Origin: Tieghemostelium lacteum
Lineage: Eukaryota > Evosea > Eumycetozoa > Dictyosteliales > Raperosteliaceae
Assembly: GCA_001606155.1 (NCBI GenBank)
Contig: LODT01000029.1
Coordinates: 496,001-560,000 of the forward strand
Length of the DNA: 64,000 nt
Reading direction: 5' to 3'
Each line of letters begins with the position of its first letter. Position 1 is the first letter of the stretch. The position numbers and the translations under genes were made by a program. Below the pieces are notes generated by a model. It saw nothing but the letters and a program-made list of their open reading frames with translations. It made no database searches and was not told where the DNA came from. Positions 42,712 to 55,116 of the stretch are shown piece after piece.

Positions 42712-44529
42712 TTATGTTGGTTTCTGATGGATTTTATACACAAATTGAGCAATATTATTAATGAATCGATTAAAACGTTTTAATTCAGACTCCTTTTGAA
42801 GATTTTTAAGGTACTTCTTTCGAAATGAGAATGAATAGATTCCATCTTCAATACACATATTGAATGAATTAATGGGTTCATGATTTGGGGTATTTTGAGG
42901 CACTGAATCTTTTAATATGGTTTGAACTGTTTTTAAACAATCTACAATACTTTGTACTTGTTCACTGAGAGTCTCACCAACTATAGGTTGTAAGATAGAA
43001 TCAAGTAACTCTATTTTAGATGTATGATAAATTGGTTTGTTATCCAATTGATTATACTTTTTAATTGAACTAACAGTACCTGCGACAAATGATCTTACAA
43101 AGATAAGATAAGAACCTGGAGAATCCTGGTTTAGATTTATTAAATCTCTGTATACTATAGATGCTTTTTCTAAATCATCTGATTGGAATAGGGCTTCTCC
43201 ATATACCAACATAGTATGAAAAGGGTAATGGTCTACATATTCCTTTACATTTCTAAGATATTCTAAAGACTTTCCATACTCTCTATTATAATTGGTAATC
43301 TGTGCCATTTTGGTGTAAATTTCTACAAGGTAAACATTGTTACATGATGTACTAGTATTTAGTTTAATAAAATCAACAGCATTTTGGCAAATTAAAAGGG
43401 TCTCCTTATCTCTATTCAGACCAGATAAAGCATCTATTCTAGTGAGATATCTATTGAGGAGAACAACAAAGTTCTTTGACTCTCCTACATCATCTAGATA
43501 CTTGATTGTACTTTCTAGATATTCATTTCTTTGCTGAATATTTTTTTGAAAGTTAGAAATGCGTGCCAAATTAAGAAAGATAACTGGTGCACCAACATTA
43601 TGATAATTATATTCCTTTAGAGCTGGATGTACAGAGGCCTCTTTTAAGATCTTTGAAGCTTTGGTTAAGTCTCCATCTCGGAAAAATGCTGTTCCAAGGT
43701 AAAAAAGAATTTCAATGTTTACAGTAGAAGATGTATCGTAACCTGGATAAGATAGTAACCATTCACAAGTTTCTATAATCTGTTGATCTTTGTTTCCAAC
43801 TATACTCATAACATGTAGATAAACTAAAAGTGCATTTGACAATGTGAGAATTGGTAGATTTTCAAGATTTTTGATTTTGTTCAGATAGCTTTCATTGCAG
43901 TCTATGCAGTTTTGGTATTGTCTTAAATGAAGATAACAAGTACCTTTTAGTGAGAAGAATCGTGTGGACTCTGCAGGTGAGTTTAGAACTTTATCTTCAA
44001 ATTCTTTGATTGATTCTAACACTCTTTTTGGATATAACTCTGTATCAGCAATTAATTTAAAATATGCAGATTCACTTTTTTTTGAGACTTGAATTTCCAG
44101 AGTCAATAGTTTTTTACCTATTGCCTCTTTCAGCTGATCATATTGGTTCATGTCTTGATATTCAACTGGCACATCTTTAATATAATTCAATATTCTATCA
44201 ATACATTGTCTAAATTGATTATAGAACTCTAATTGATCAGCAGCGTACTTGCTACTATCTAAAATTTCATATTGAACTTTTTTGAATTTTAACAGCTGTG
44301 ATATAGCTTCCCAAGAAGTAATTCCAGGTACCATAGCATAATTGCGATCAGGTAGATAGGTACCAAATTCAAATATTTTCGTTTGAGGATCATCATTATC
44401 AACGAACCTGTACCTAGGATGATTTAGTATCTCTTCCATTATTGTTACTGATTTATCAATGGATTCTTTTAAATCCTCTGTCCTTTTTTGTAATTCTTTT
44501 TGATAATTTAACTTATTGTTATTATCCAT
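42712..44529 (-). CDS. TPR-like helical protein, function unknown
   Basis: A single-exon protein of 605 residues, from the ATG at 44529 (MDNNNKLNYQKELQKRTEDL); the longer frame to 44595 has no ATG. Much of the chain is helix pairs with TPR-like spacing: STRFFSLKGTCYLHLRQYQN, ILFYLGTAFFRDGDLTKASK, YTKMAQITNYNREYGKSLEY and HTMLVYGEALFQSDDLEKAS. TPR scaffolds mediate protein assembly; no attached catalytic or targeting domain helps narrow this one. It converges with COA6, the stops being about 60 bp apart. Confidence 0.7.
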   Translation of the reverse strand: MDNNNKLNYQKELQKRTEDLKESIDKSVTIMEEILNHPRYRFVDNDDPQTKIFEFGTYLPDRNYAMVPGITSWEAISQLLKFKKVQYEILDSSKYAADQLEFYNQFRQCIDRILNYIKDVPVEYQDMNQYDQLKEAIGKKLLTLEIQVSKKSESAYFKLIADTELYPKRVLESIKEFEDKVLNSPAESTRFFSLKGTCYLHLRQYQNCIDCNESYLNKIKNLENLPILTLSNALLVYLHVMSIVGNKDQQIIETCEWLLSYPGYDTSSTVNIEILFYLGTAFFRDGDLTKASKILKEASVHPALKEYNYHNVGAPVIFLNLARISNFQKNIQQRNEYLESTIKYLDDVGESKNFVVLLNRYLTRIDALSGLNRDKETLLICQNAVDFIKLNTSTSCNNVYLVEIYTKMAQITNYNREYGKSLEYLRNVKEYVDHYPFHTMLVYGEALFQSDDLEKASIVYRDLINLNQDSPGSYLIFVRSFVAGTVSSIKKYNQLDNKPIYHTSKIELLDSILQPIVGETLSEQVQSIVDCLKTVQTILKDSVPQNTPNHEPINSFNMCIEDGIYSFSFRKKYLKNLQKESELKRFNRFINNIAQFVYKIHQKPT

Positions 44530-44735
44530 AATGTTATTAACAAAGATTTTTGATTTATTAAAATTTATTTTTTTTTTTTTAAAATTTAGAAGCAAATTCC
44601 AAATTTTTTAAAAATTGAATAATTTCTATGAATGAGAAGAAAATATCAACAATGTTTAAAATTTCTGTAAACGTGCATTATTCTACTGATAATACACTCT
44701 TTTTTTTTATTTATAAAATTAAAGAAATTAATTAA

Positions 44736-47700
44736 ATGGTATCATTTAGGTATATTTTAATTTTGTTAATTATATTTAGTACTCAATCTATAAATGGACA
44801 GTACACAACAAAAGATTTTAATGGATACTTAGGAGGCTGTTTGGCCTATGATTCAGATTATTTTTATAGTAATTCATTCAATGGAGCTCTGAATTTTATG
44901 GTTAAATTTAATATTACAGATTATTTTAATAATTCTGTGGTAACATTAAATCCAGTTGAAACTCCTATGACTCTACCAGGACAAAGCCACGAATTTCCAC
45001 AACTAATGTACACAAAATCTAATGCTGGTAGCAATTATCTTTTTACATTCAGTAGATTAACTTTACTAAAAATATTAGGGACCACTCCATATTCTTTGGG
45101 TTTAATTAATTTCTTGAGCCCTCCCACAGTGTCACCTTTTTTAGCAGTTCTTTCTAACCTTTATATCATTTCCATTACCGCTAACTCTGGTACAGACTAT
45201 ACTATAGTTTTGTATGATTTTTCAACTTCTACACCATCCAATGTAGGTCTAATTCCCTTACCTTATGGACCACCAACTAGTAATCTGTATGTAAATATAT
45301 ATATATTTCCTACTATATACCCATCCTTTATTTTAACCTAAACACTAATACATTTTACCTTTTTTTTAAAATTGTAGGATGATTAATGAGAATACTAAAA
45401 CTAGTTATTTTGCAGCAGCAAGTGGAATTGTAACTTTCGTTTATTCAAACACTGGATTATCTAATTTGGATATTTTGACAACCGCAGCAGGCACAACCAC
45501 TAACACTGCCATAATGTCAAATGACTATATATATTATTGTTCTTCAACAGCTACTGATGTGACATTGAGAGCTTTTAAAATTTCCTCTCAAAATGCAACT
45601 CAAGATCTACTTAATGCTCCAGTAACAGGCGGTATTCCCTACTACCAAAATTATATCGTAACCAATTCCTTGCCTATCGCTGCTTATGACAGTCAGCTTG
45701 ATATTGTACTTTACTTAATGCCAAGCAATATAAATGGAACCATTTCCTATTCATTATGGATCATCAATGATGTTGCAGGTAGTCAAATCTTTTCCAAAAC
45801 TGTTATTGAAAATCTTCCAGCTCCATTATCAACCAAAGTTATTACAAATGATTTCATTGGTATGGCTCAGCTCACTATCTTTAGACAGCCTACTAAACCA
45901 ACTAAACAATATGCTTCCTATATGGCCGTTGGCAACAAAATGGTTACTATACCATACGAATCGTTCTGTCCAAATAACTGTAATGAAAATGGAGTTTGTA
46001 ATAATTTGACATGCAGCTGTTTCTCATCTTTTTATGGTACCGAATGTGAAAATGATAAGCCAACTATTACCTCTGTAAATCAGATCATCTACAAAAGTGG
46101 TGATAATATTACCATCTCTGGTAGTTATTTCTACGTACCTACTGTAACCATTGGAACATCTGCTTGTACAGTATCATCATTCACACTCACTGAGATTATA
46201 TGTACTGTTGGCCAAGACTTTGAATATTCTACCAATTCCTATGATCTAACGGTTACCGTCAATAGTGGTGATTCTTCAGTCATCTTTTCATCAGTCTACA
46301 GTTTCTTGATGCCAACCATCACTGACTATTCACAAAATGGTACAGTAGTTTACATTTTAGGTCAAAACTTTTATAACACTAGTTATACAGTTGCTAGTAC
46401 ACCTGCTATTACTGCATCTTGGGAATCTTCAAATAAGCTTCTTCTAAATGTTCCAAAAGATTTCCAATCTGGAGCAATTACCCTCTCGTGTGCCATTTGT
46501 CCAACATTGCCACCATTATCCTTAAACTTCGACTTGATACTTGAATCTGTTGAACCTACTACCATTTTCTATGTTCCAACTCCAGTGACTTTTAGTATAT
46601 GGTTCTATAATGCAGGTGAAAATGTAACAATTAATCAAGGACCTACCAAAACATTCAGTGTAGCTCCAGACCAAAATAAAATGTTCCATATGAATTCAGC
46701 TCTCGATAGTGTAACAGTACCAACAAACAGATACTTCTTTGCAACTTCCAATCAAGTAGTTTCCAACCAAATTCAATATAACTATAAAACTCCAATTATA
46801 GATTCAGCAAACCAAAAGAATAGAACAATAGCTGAAGTTATAACAACAGGTATGGGTATTGATTCCACCAATTTACTAGTTTACTTTAATGAAAATCTAA
46901 CTTTAAGTGCAACTCCAATTCTTGATGCTGTGGAGGGTATAAAATCAGCATGGTATGTACCCATTCCATTGGGATCTTTAAGTGGAATTATCACTTTTGC
47001 CATTCAAAACTACACATTTGACAAAAATCTTGCATTAGCACCTGTTATTGATAATGTTGAGCCTATGCCACTTATTGATGATGGTGGAATAATTACCATT
47101 TCTGGTGTTTACATTCCAAATAACTTTTATCTAAATGGATCTTGGAGTAACACACTAGATTTAGGTTGTGCTGGTATTAGAGATTACTCTAACTCTAAAT
47201 ATAAATGTGAAGTACCAGCTGGAACTGGTTATTTCACTGTTAGTGTTATTATGGATTCGCTAAATGACACCTATGAATATCAATTCCAAAACCCAGTTAT
47301 TACAAGCATTGAACCAAATATAACCAAATTATCAACAGCTAGTAATGTAACCATAACAGGTAACCAATTCGCAGATGTTGATCTTGTTGTATCTATTGGT
47401 GGTCGTAATTGTGAGAATATAACTCTTGTTGATATTACTAGAATTGAATGTCAATGGGTATCACCATCATCTAAACCTGCCAACACCCTTCTAGAAGTCT
47501 TAGTTTCAGTTGATTCTTTGATTGGTAAATCTAATTTAGTTCAACTTCATTTAGATTGTCCTAAAGGTAGCAATAACCAACAATGTTCAGGTCAAGGTCA
47601 ATGTCAAGTTACTACTGGTATATGTGAATGTCAAAGCGGATTTAAAGGTGACTCATGTGGTGAAGAGGATAAAGATTCATCTGAATCCCTAAGTTCATCT

Positions 47701-47775
47701 CCAACTACCTCTCTACCAACATTATCTCTAATCACCTTAATCCTTTTTGGCATATTCCTATTTAATACTTTATAA
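44736..47775 (+). CDS. Cell-surface EGF/IPT-TIG domain protein, likely GPI-anchored
   Basis: Exons 44736-45286 and 45378-47775, with a 91-bp phase-2 intron, give 982 residues. Residues 1-21 are a signal peptide (FRYILILLIIFSTQSINGQ). An EGF-like module (CPNNCNENGVCNNLTCSC, then GTECEND) precedes a row of IPT/TIG immunoglobulin-like domains, each with a PTITSV or PVITSIEPN start and a NVTITG strand. A second EGF module (CSGQGQCQVTTGICECQ) lies near the end. The chain closes with Ser-rich SSSPTTSLPTLS and a short hydrophobic end (LITLILFGIFLFNTL), as in GPI-anchored proteins. Dictyostelid Tgr and related adhesion proteins share this build. Adhesion or recognition is inferred. Confidence 0.85.
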
Positions 47776-47826
47776 ACAATATATAAAAAAAAATGATGAT
47801 CAAATTTACTTAAGTAATAAAAATAT

Positions 47827-50111
47827 TTATTGAGATTCATCCATATTTTCATTTTCATTAGATTCCTCTTGATCTTCTAAATCATAGAGTTGCATTCTCT
47901 TTTGAGCAAAGACTACACTGGAGATACCTCTCTTGTTTGATACACTGAAAGCCACAGAATTTTGAGCTCTATATTGACTATTAATTTCTCTTTGCTTGAT
48001 GATTGTGTCTGAATCAGATTGATTAATGTTTTGGTCTACTTCTTTTAATAGATCCAATAGAGTACTGTTAATGGAGAACAATGGAATCTCTAATTCCTTA
48101 AAAGATACTTGAAATTGTACAATTGATGTTGACTTTTTCTTTTTTCTTTCAGTATCAATTTGTGATATCAGACATAGAAATGAATCTTGATCATAAAATG
48201 TCATATCTTCTATAAATTGATTAGTTTCCAACTGGTAGCAATTATACTTCAATTGAGATGATGATTTATCATTTCTGTGTACCAGAATCACTTTGTTTTC
48301 ACTCTTTACATATACAATAACATAGATTCCATAGTCTTCTGTTACTAAAATACTTGATTTTATATCACTACTATTACTCTGAGTTGTTGTAGTTGAAGTA
48401 CTATTAGGTTGACCACCAGAAATAGGATAATCGTATATTGGCACTATAGAATTAATTTTAAACTGACTTGGTATCATTTTAGATATAGGTTTAAATAACT
48501 CTTGGAATTTAATTTGAAATTCTTTAAACATTTCAAATATATTACCTTGTTGTTGATTTTCGTTATTATTATATTTAAAATAATCAGTGGATATAGGCTG
48601 ATATTGTTTCATGTTGAATTCTATAGGATCCAATTTCAGACCCTGTTGTAGTAAATTCATAATGAGAATTTCATTGAATGGTTGGTACAATTTCTTTTCC
48701 ATTTGTATCTGATTGGAATAACATTGAATTCTATAGAGCCATGAGAAGAAAGATTGGTACTGTTGATGTAAATTACCAAACAGTTTAATTAGAAATTGTA
48801 ATCGTATTCCAAAGACACCAACTATTGGAAGTAAACTAGAAATAAAATCAGTATCTAACAAACCATGATACCTCTCTTTCCACAATGACATGTTATGTAG
48901 ATTAGTCAATGAATGAAATATATTTTCAAATGACGGTATCAGAAAACTTATTAACTGGTCTCTTATAGTTAAACACTGTTGTTCAATAGTTTTCAATTTC
49001 TTAATTTGAACATTATTGCAAATGAATTGGTTGGTAGGTGGTGTTGGGCACCCAGACATTAAAAGATCAAGTAGCTCCTGTTCAATAGATGAAGAATATC
49101 CATAGTCTCCTAGTAACTTTTCAAATTCAACCCATTTACTCTGTAGAGATGACATGGATTCACCCCACTTTTCAAAAATATCATCCAAATTGCTTTTCAT
49201 AACTTCCAACAATCTATTAATTTTTATATATTCCAATGTGATTTCGTGTATCTCTTGTCTCCTATTTAGAATAACCTGTATATCTACCAAAACATACATT
49301 ATCACGCCAGTATCTTCATTTTCTATCAACACACAAAGATACTTTAAACAAAATGATGTCTCTATTATTTTAATTCTATTTAATTCCTATGTTTTTCAAA
49401 ATACTATATTAATAACTAATAGACTCTCTTGAACTATTTTAAACATAATATTACCTTTATACGTTTGTTATCTAATAGCAATTGATAAATATTTAATGAT
49501 GCAATCTCTAGAATACCATGTGACATGAATCTAATATTACCATTACTATCATTGCATGTTAAGATATCAAACTCTTCGTAGAGTTCTCTAGATGAATATA
49601 ATACATTATTACTACCACTACTGTTGTTGTTATTTGATGTAACATCACCACTATTTTTGTTGTAGGAATTTATAGATGGAAAATAGTTATTTTCATTATA
49701 CATTAATGAATTAGTAGATGATCCTTTGTTTGAAAGTTGACTATTTAACCATATTAGTTTATATTTAGAATCTATAGGTAATCTATTGGACAATGAAATG
49801 GGAGAAGGTGAAGGTGGACTTATACTATAAAGTAACTTTGAGTTTTCTATACTAAATAATGATATACTAGAATTCTCATAAACTACCGCTATCATTTTTC
49901 CAAATGGACTCCATTCTAATGATGTAATAGAGCTAGCATTACTAGTATTAGGTAAAATTGTAAACAATCTCTGCCAATTCATAAATCTAATAATACTAAT
50001 ATGATTGTCTTTACTGGCAATTGCCACTAGATCCATTGTCGGGCATATTTTATAATGTATTGCCTCATTTCCAATTACTTTATCTTTTAATAGTACATAA
50101 TCATTCGACAT
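47827..50111 (-). CDS. anapc4: Anaphase-promoting complex subunit 4 (APC4)
   Basis: Exons, 5' to 3', 49455-50111 and 47827-49386, with a 68-bp phase-0 intron (GTAATA...CATAG), give 738 residues. APC4 is a structural subunit of the APC/C ubiquitin ligase, linking the platform to Apc1 and Apc5. The N-terminus shows the WD40-like start YKICPTMDLVAIASKDNHIS, then ITSLEWSPFGKMIAVVYENS and a C-terminal block. The second exon contains the helical APC4 middle domain (LEVMKSNLDDIFEKWGESMS, SLLPIVGVFGIRLQFLIKLF). The blades are interrupted by Asn/Ser-rich inserts. The acidic C-terminus ends ENENMDESQ. Confidence 0.8.
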
Positions 50112-50419
50112 TTCTTAGATTAATTTGAGATATCTTTTCAAATAAAATTGTATCATAAAAAAAAGAGGGAATTTTACATATTCAAACATTGCGCCTTTTA
50201 TTTAAAATTTTAAAAAACAATATTTAATATAAAAACATATTATTATTATAATTTCTCACTGTTTAAATTCAAAATTTTAAATTTGATCTTAACCGTTAGA
50301 ATTACAATCATTAGAATTTTTTTTTCATTCTTCTATTTTTTTATCTAATCTATCCTTGAAGTAAACTGTATTTATTTTGTATAGTACTACCAAAAACAGT
50401 CTCTTAATTAAATTAAAAA
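50112..50419. other. Divergent intergenic region
   Basis: 308 bp between the APC4 start (minus) and the first short exon of the coiled-coil gene (plus). It is very AT-rich. No gene seen; promoter function inferred from position. Confidence 0.55.
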
Positions 50420-52338
50420 ATGACAAGTAAATTATATTTAGAATCCATTTCTTATGATCAAGATGAAAATGTAATGTATACAATATACTGTAAAAATATA
50501 TCTATATATAAAAATATCAACACCTTAGAGATATTTTCCCAATCTACCCATTACATTATTACAACATTTATAAACATGATATAATCTACATTATCCTCTC
50601 CTCTTTCTCCTCTTTTTATTTATTGTTACTACACTGTCACATTATATGTGACTACACTTTGGATTATACATTTTTTAATTGAAATTGTATAACCAAATAA
50701 AAAGATACTATTATAAATATCACTATTTATATTAATATTATATAATATTGGGTTAGTTTATAGTCTATTATTCATTATACTGCCTATTATTTGTTTTTTT
50801 AGATCTAAAAACACACACATGATTACTTTTTTAAATTTAAAAAAAGTGTGTTGGATGTGTTTTACACTTAAATTGTTTTCCCCCCATCTCTAGGCAATTG
50901 TCCTTCTCTCTCTATTTCACAAAATATTTAATTACCAATTCGCTTAAAATCATATTTATTGGATTTTAAAAAGAATATAAACAAAAAAAAAAAAAACTAT
51001 TTAGTTAATTAATTATCATCAAACATTAGCATTTATATAAGAATTGAAAAGTTTTCAATTATTATATAACAAATAATCTCACTAGTATTTTTTTATTTGT
51101 TTTAATATTATTTTTTAAAAAAAATGTAATTATTGATGGACGATGGATTAAGGGGTTGTGTTTGTGGGGAAATATGATAATGTGTGGGAAAAAAGATTAT
51201 GATTCATAAAGATAATTAATATATATATTACGTATAATTCATTGATTATTAACCCTTATTTTTTTAATTATTTTTATCTACCTATGTACACTCACTTTAT
51301 ATATATACAGAAATTAAAACAACTTAAATATACTAAACCTCATCGTAAAACTACCACTGCTGTTTTATTGAGAAATGCTGAGGCAACCCTTAATGATATA
51401 ACCAATTCAGATAATCACAATCATACATCATCAAAAGAATCTTGTAATAATATATCATCGTCATCCACCACTATTCAATTAAATAAATCAACACCTGTAA
51501 AATCAACCAATAGCAATAATCCACAACAAATCAATATTCTTGATAATACCAGTCTTGTAAGTATTTAATTATTTTTTATTTTTTTTATATAAATCAAATT
51601 AAATTACCAAACTAGGAAATCAATTCTAATAATAATTTCTATTTTTTTAAAAATTTAATATTTCTTTTAATTTAAAACATATGTACTCTCAACATCCACT
51701 TTATAATTTAATTGTTATGGGTGTTTCTCAACAAAATCTATTATCACAATCCAATCCATCATCACCAAAACAGTCACCAAAATCCTCAAGATATACAATC
51801 GGATCAACTCCAACTAAATTACCATCAAATACAACTCACAATCCAAATATGATGACCTTAACTCAATCTCAACCAACTCCAAGCCCAGTTATCTCTGTTG
51901 CCAAATCACTATTTACTCCAACTAAAAATGTATGTTCCCTTCACCCATCATCATTAAACTAAATATTCATCTAATATTAATATTTTCTCTCTCTAACTTT
52001 TTTAGATGAAATCAAAGAAGAAGGTTATGGAAAAAGAAATTGAAATGTTAAAAGAAAAGATTTCAATAATGGAAAGAATTGGAACCGACAGAGACTCAGA
52101 TTCTGCCAAATTAAAGATGACATTAATTGAGACAATGACTGAAAATGATGTTTTACAAAAGAAAGTCTCAGATTTGGAAGAAACTATTAAATGCCTAAAG
52201 AAAGAACTCGATAAAGGCTCTTATGAAAGTTGGAAAGGTTACTGTTCTCTCCAAGACTCTCCACCAGGTGTCTCAACCAGATACACCAAAAAACGTGCAT
52301 TGGGTTCAAACGTCTCCTCTTCATTTAGTAATTATTAA
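50420..52338 (+). CDS. Coiled-coil protein with very long first intron
   Basis: Proposed exons: 50420-50470 (MTSKLYLESISYDQDEN), 51311-51556, a third exon ending at 51929, and 52006-52338. All junctions I could test are phase 0. The first intron is 840 bp, about ten times the local norm. The third exon's 5' end is uncertain: an acceptor at ...AAACAG before 51771 keeps frame, but coding-like sequence (SQQNLLSQSNPSSPKQ) begins earlier near an ATG at 51681, so an alternative start is possible. Exon 2 reads KLKQLKYTKPHRKTTTAVLL and is then Ser/Asn-rich. The last exon is a coiled coil (KKVMEKEIEMLKEKISIMER, VLQKKVSDLEETIKCLKKEL). Function unknown. Confidence 0.55.
50471..51310 (+). other. Unusually long intron (840 bp) with inverted repeats
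   Basis: Bounded by GTAATG and TATATACAG. It contains a perfect inverted repeat GTCACATTATATGTGAC near 50636, a second inverted repeat AATTGAAAAGTTTTCAATT near 51043, and a T/C-rich segment at 50585-50610. No frame over 40 codons was found in it. It could house a promoter or a non-coding RNA, or the first exon may belong to another transcript. Confidence 0.45.
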
Positions 52339-52865
52339 TCAGTCTTCTAAAAATATATATATATATACAACACCACAACATCATCTATATAATTTGTCTA
52401 CTATATCAATCCTTATTTATTTTTATCACAAATAATAATAACTACAACATCTATAACAACAATCATAATCTATTATGCCTGTGAACATTATCAACAAGAG
52501 TTTAATTATCTCTTTCAAAGACTGCTGCTAAAAAAAAAAAATCAATTATATTTCTATATATGTTATTCACTTTAACATGATCAAAAATTATAATTTATAT
52601 ATAAATAAATAATTAATGTTTTTTTTTAATATAAACAACTCCATTGTATTTTTTTGATATTTTCCCACCTTCCACACCACACTATCGAAATTGAATTGCC
52701 ATATTACCACCTTACAATAAAATACCATTATAAAGAAAAATTTCGTTCTTCCATCATTTTCAAATAAATAAAAAAAAAAGAAATCAAAATTTAATTTAAT
52801 ATTATTTTTTTTTTTCAATATATTTTTACTAATTTATTTATTCACAAACCCACACATATTAAAAG
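52339..52865. other. Intergenic region
   Basis: 527 bp between the coiled-coil gene and the BAR gene, same strand. AT-rich with A runs near 52530 and a T run near 52805. A 76-codon minus-strand frame (52588-52818) is low-complexity F/K/N and is not convincing. Nothing else seen. Confidence 0.6.
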
Positions 52866-53663
52866 ATGAAGAACTTTAGCAAGAAATTATCTCAAGTTAA
52901 GCAATATGCTGGTGAGAAAATGGGAAAAGTTGAAAGTCATGCAGATAATGACTCAACCAAAGAAATTAAAGAAAAATTAAGACACATCAAAACTGAATAC
53001 AGCCAAATGTATACCATTGGTAAACAACATGCTGTAGAAACTGAAAGTATGTTATAGAGCAGAGAGATCAGATTTTTGAAAAAAAAGAAAATAACCAACT
53101 AACCTGTGGAATATTAAAAAAAACAAATTATTATAGAATGCACTCAAAATGGAACACAATTTGCAGATGTTTTAACACAATTTGGTAGTGGATTCTTTTC
53201 AGACCAAACTGTTGGTGAGGTTTTAAAGAAAGTTGGTATTCAATTGAAGGCAGTTGAACAGGCCAGACAAACTTGTAATGTAAACTCTGTACAATCATTG
53301 ATTACCCCAGTTGGTAAATTCCAAGACAACGAAATTAAAAAGGCAAGAGATGCCAAACACAAACAAGATACCATCAGACTGAAGTATGATGCAGCTTTAG
53401 AGAGATTAAATGAAGCCAAAAAGAAAAATGATGCCAATTCTCTAAAAGTTAAAGGAATGGAACAAGAATGTGCTGACATTAAAATTGAATATGATCAAGT
53501 CAATTCAGAATTTACTCAAGTTATGGATCATCTAGTACAAGAAATGAACAAACAATTAGTTGCTGAGCTCCGTGAATATGCTCTACAACAATTGGCTTTT
53601 TATAAACAAGCTGCTGCTTTATGGGAAGAGACTTCTGATGTTCTAAATCAATTCCAAGCTTAA
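52866..53663 (+). CDS. BAR domain protein
   Basis: Exons 52866-53046 and 53137-53663, with a 90-bp phase-1 intron (GTATGT...TATAG), give 235 residues. Almost the whole chain is a BAR-type helical dimer: MKNFSKKLSQVKQYAGEKMG, then FADVLTQFGSGFFSDQTVGE, then ITPVGKFQDNEIKKARDAKH, then LKYDAALERLNEAKKKND. These fit the BAR pattern LxxPLxxFxxxxIKxxxxxKKxxxxxxxxYDxA. BAR domains bind curved membranes in endocytosis or membrane remodelling. No SH3, PH or GAP domain is attached. Confidence 0.85.
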
Positions 53664-53832
53664 AACAATATTATTCATATTTTAACATTTTTTTTTCTTA
53701 ATAAATTAAATCATTTGATTTTATCATAATACGCATATCCTTTTATAGTTAATTTTATTCAATTTTTTTATAATACTCAAACAACTAAGAATAATTCACA
53801 TAATTTAATTTACAAAGAATTGTCATTTTTTT

Positions 53833-55116
53833 TTATTTGAAATTATTTTGTATATATATTTGAATTTCATTTTGTAAAAGTGACCAGAACATTGGATTAA
53901 ATAATTTTAAATAGTTATGTTTTTTAATACATTGATTTGGTGTTTTGTTGTTGGACAATTTTTGGTTAGTTTGTAACACTATTTTTTCCAATGGTGATGG
54001 TTGACCAAGACTACTGGATCTAGACATTATTTGGCCAATTTGATAGAGTGTCAATTTAGATTTTACAGATTCCTTCAGTAGTGATATAGTAATTTTTAGA
54101 GTTTCAAGAGAAGTTAATTTTAGTTTTGGTAGTTTACTGTGTAGTTGTTGTATAATGGAATCTGCATCCAGTGACTCAATCAATTCTAAATCTTTCTGAG
54201 AAAATGGTTCACGAGACTGTGGGTAACTTAACCATGCATCAAACCATGCCTCAGATAGTTGATCAGAGCTAGGTAGACTAAGACTGTGGTCAATGGGCAC
54301 CAAATCCAAGTGGTCACTATCTGAATCATCTGTAGCAACTGCCAATAAGTTACCAGAATGTCTATCCAAGTTGAATATAATCAGATCTAGTAGACCAATT
54401 CTGTGAATATCATTAGTGGAGAATTTAGAATAACCGAATTCCTCTGCAGTATCTTCACTAAAAATGTATTCTTGTAGAGACCCAATCTTTTTAGTTTCAC
54501 TACCCCAAAGTGGATGACAAATCTCCACCAATGTAGTTACTGGAACTTTAAAACGACCTTGATGTAATTGGTCAATTTGATATATTGCAACTTCTTTAAG
54601 AGCTCCTTCGCCAGCTAATGTGCCGGCTTTCATTCCTCTTTTCAATGGCTGACTATCTGCACCAACATATTCATCTTGAGCAGCTTCTTCATCCATTGGT
54701 TTGAAAACAGCTATTGGATGTGACTGTGAAGAATTTCCATAAAGGAAATAAACACCTCCACCTACACCCTGAGAACACTTCTTGGGTGAGGTCTTTTGTA
54801 GTCCCAAATTGACTTGTCTTATCAGTTCCTTTTGACGAATATCTAGGTTACCTCCTGACAATAGATTAGATGCTTTTTTGGCATAACAATCTTTAGAGAC
54901 ATCAAGTTTTTTCAATGGCAATAAGTCAACTTTAGTACTATTTCCCACCAACTCAGAGAAGTCATTATTTTTTTGAACTTCACTTTGTTGTTTTTGAAGT
55001 GATTCAAAATTCTTTCTCTGGAATATAGGTGATCTAACAATCTTATTTACTTGCTCATCATTGAAATGAGATAATGTATGATTATGTGATTTTGGTGATT
55101 GAACAATTGATATCAT
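53833..55116 (-). CDS. Phosphatidylinositol 4-kinase, type II / PI4K-gamma-like
   Basis: A single-exon protein of 427 residues. The kinase region begins near residue 115: SQGVGGGVYFLYGNSSQSHP (nucleotide loop), IAVFKPMDEEAAQDEYVG with the ATP-binding Lys, then AGTLAGEGALKEVAIYQID. The catalytic motif is RIGLLDLIIFNLDRHSGNLL, and the metal-binding motif is DLVPIDHSLSLPS. These match type II PI4-kinases and the plant PI4K-gamma group, some of which are protein kinases. The N-terminal 110 residues are unique and carry no ubiquitin-like domain. The C-terminus is helical. Lipid kinase activity is inferred from motifs. Confidence 0.85.
   Translation of the reverse strand: MISIVQSPKSHNHTLSHFNDEQVNKIVRSPIFQRKNFESLQKQQSEVQKNNDFSELVGNSTKVDLLPLKKLDVSKDCYAKKASNLLSGGNLDIRQKELIRQVNLGLQKTSPKKCSQGVGGGVYFLYGNSSQSHPIAVFKPMDEEAAQDEYVGADSQPLKRGMKAGTLAGEGALKEVAIYQIDQLHQGRFKVPVTTLVEICHPLWGSETKKIGSLQEYIFSEDTAEEFGYSKFSTNDIHRIGLLDLIIFNLDRHSGNLLAVATDDSDSDHLDLVPIDHSLSLPSSDQLSEAWFDAWLSYPQSREPFSQKDLELIESLDADSIIQQLHSKLPKLKLTSLETLKITISLLKESVKSKLTLYQIGQIMSRSSSLGQPSPLEKIVLQTNQKLSNNKTPNQCIKKHNYLKLFNPMFWSLLQNEIQIYIQNNFK

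Noticed and set aside
44530-44595. Longer start for the TPR-like protein
   Set aside because: The extension begins with TTG and is Lys/Asn-rich leader; the first ATG is at 44529.
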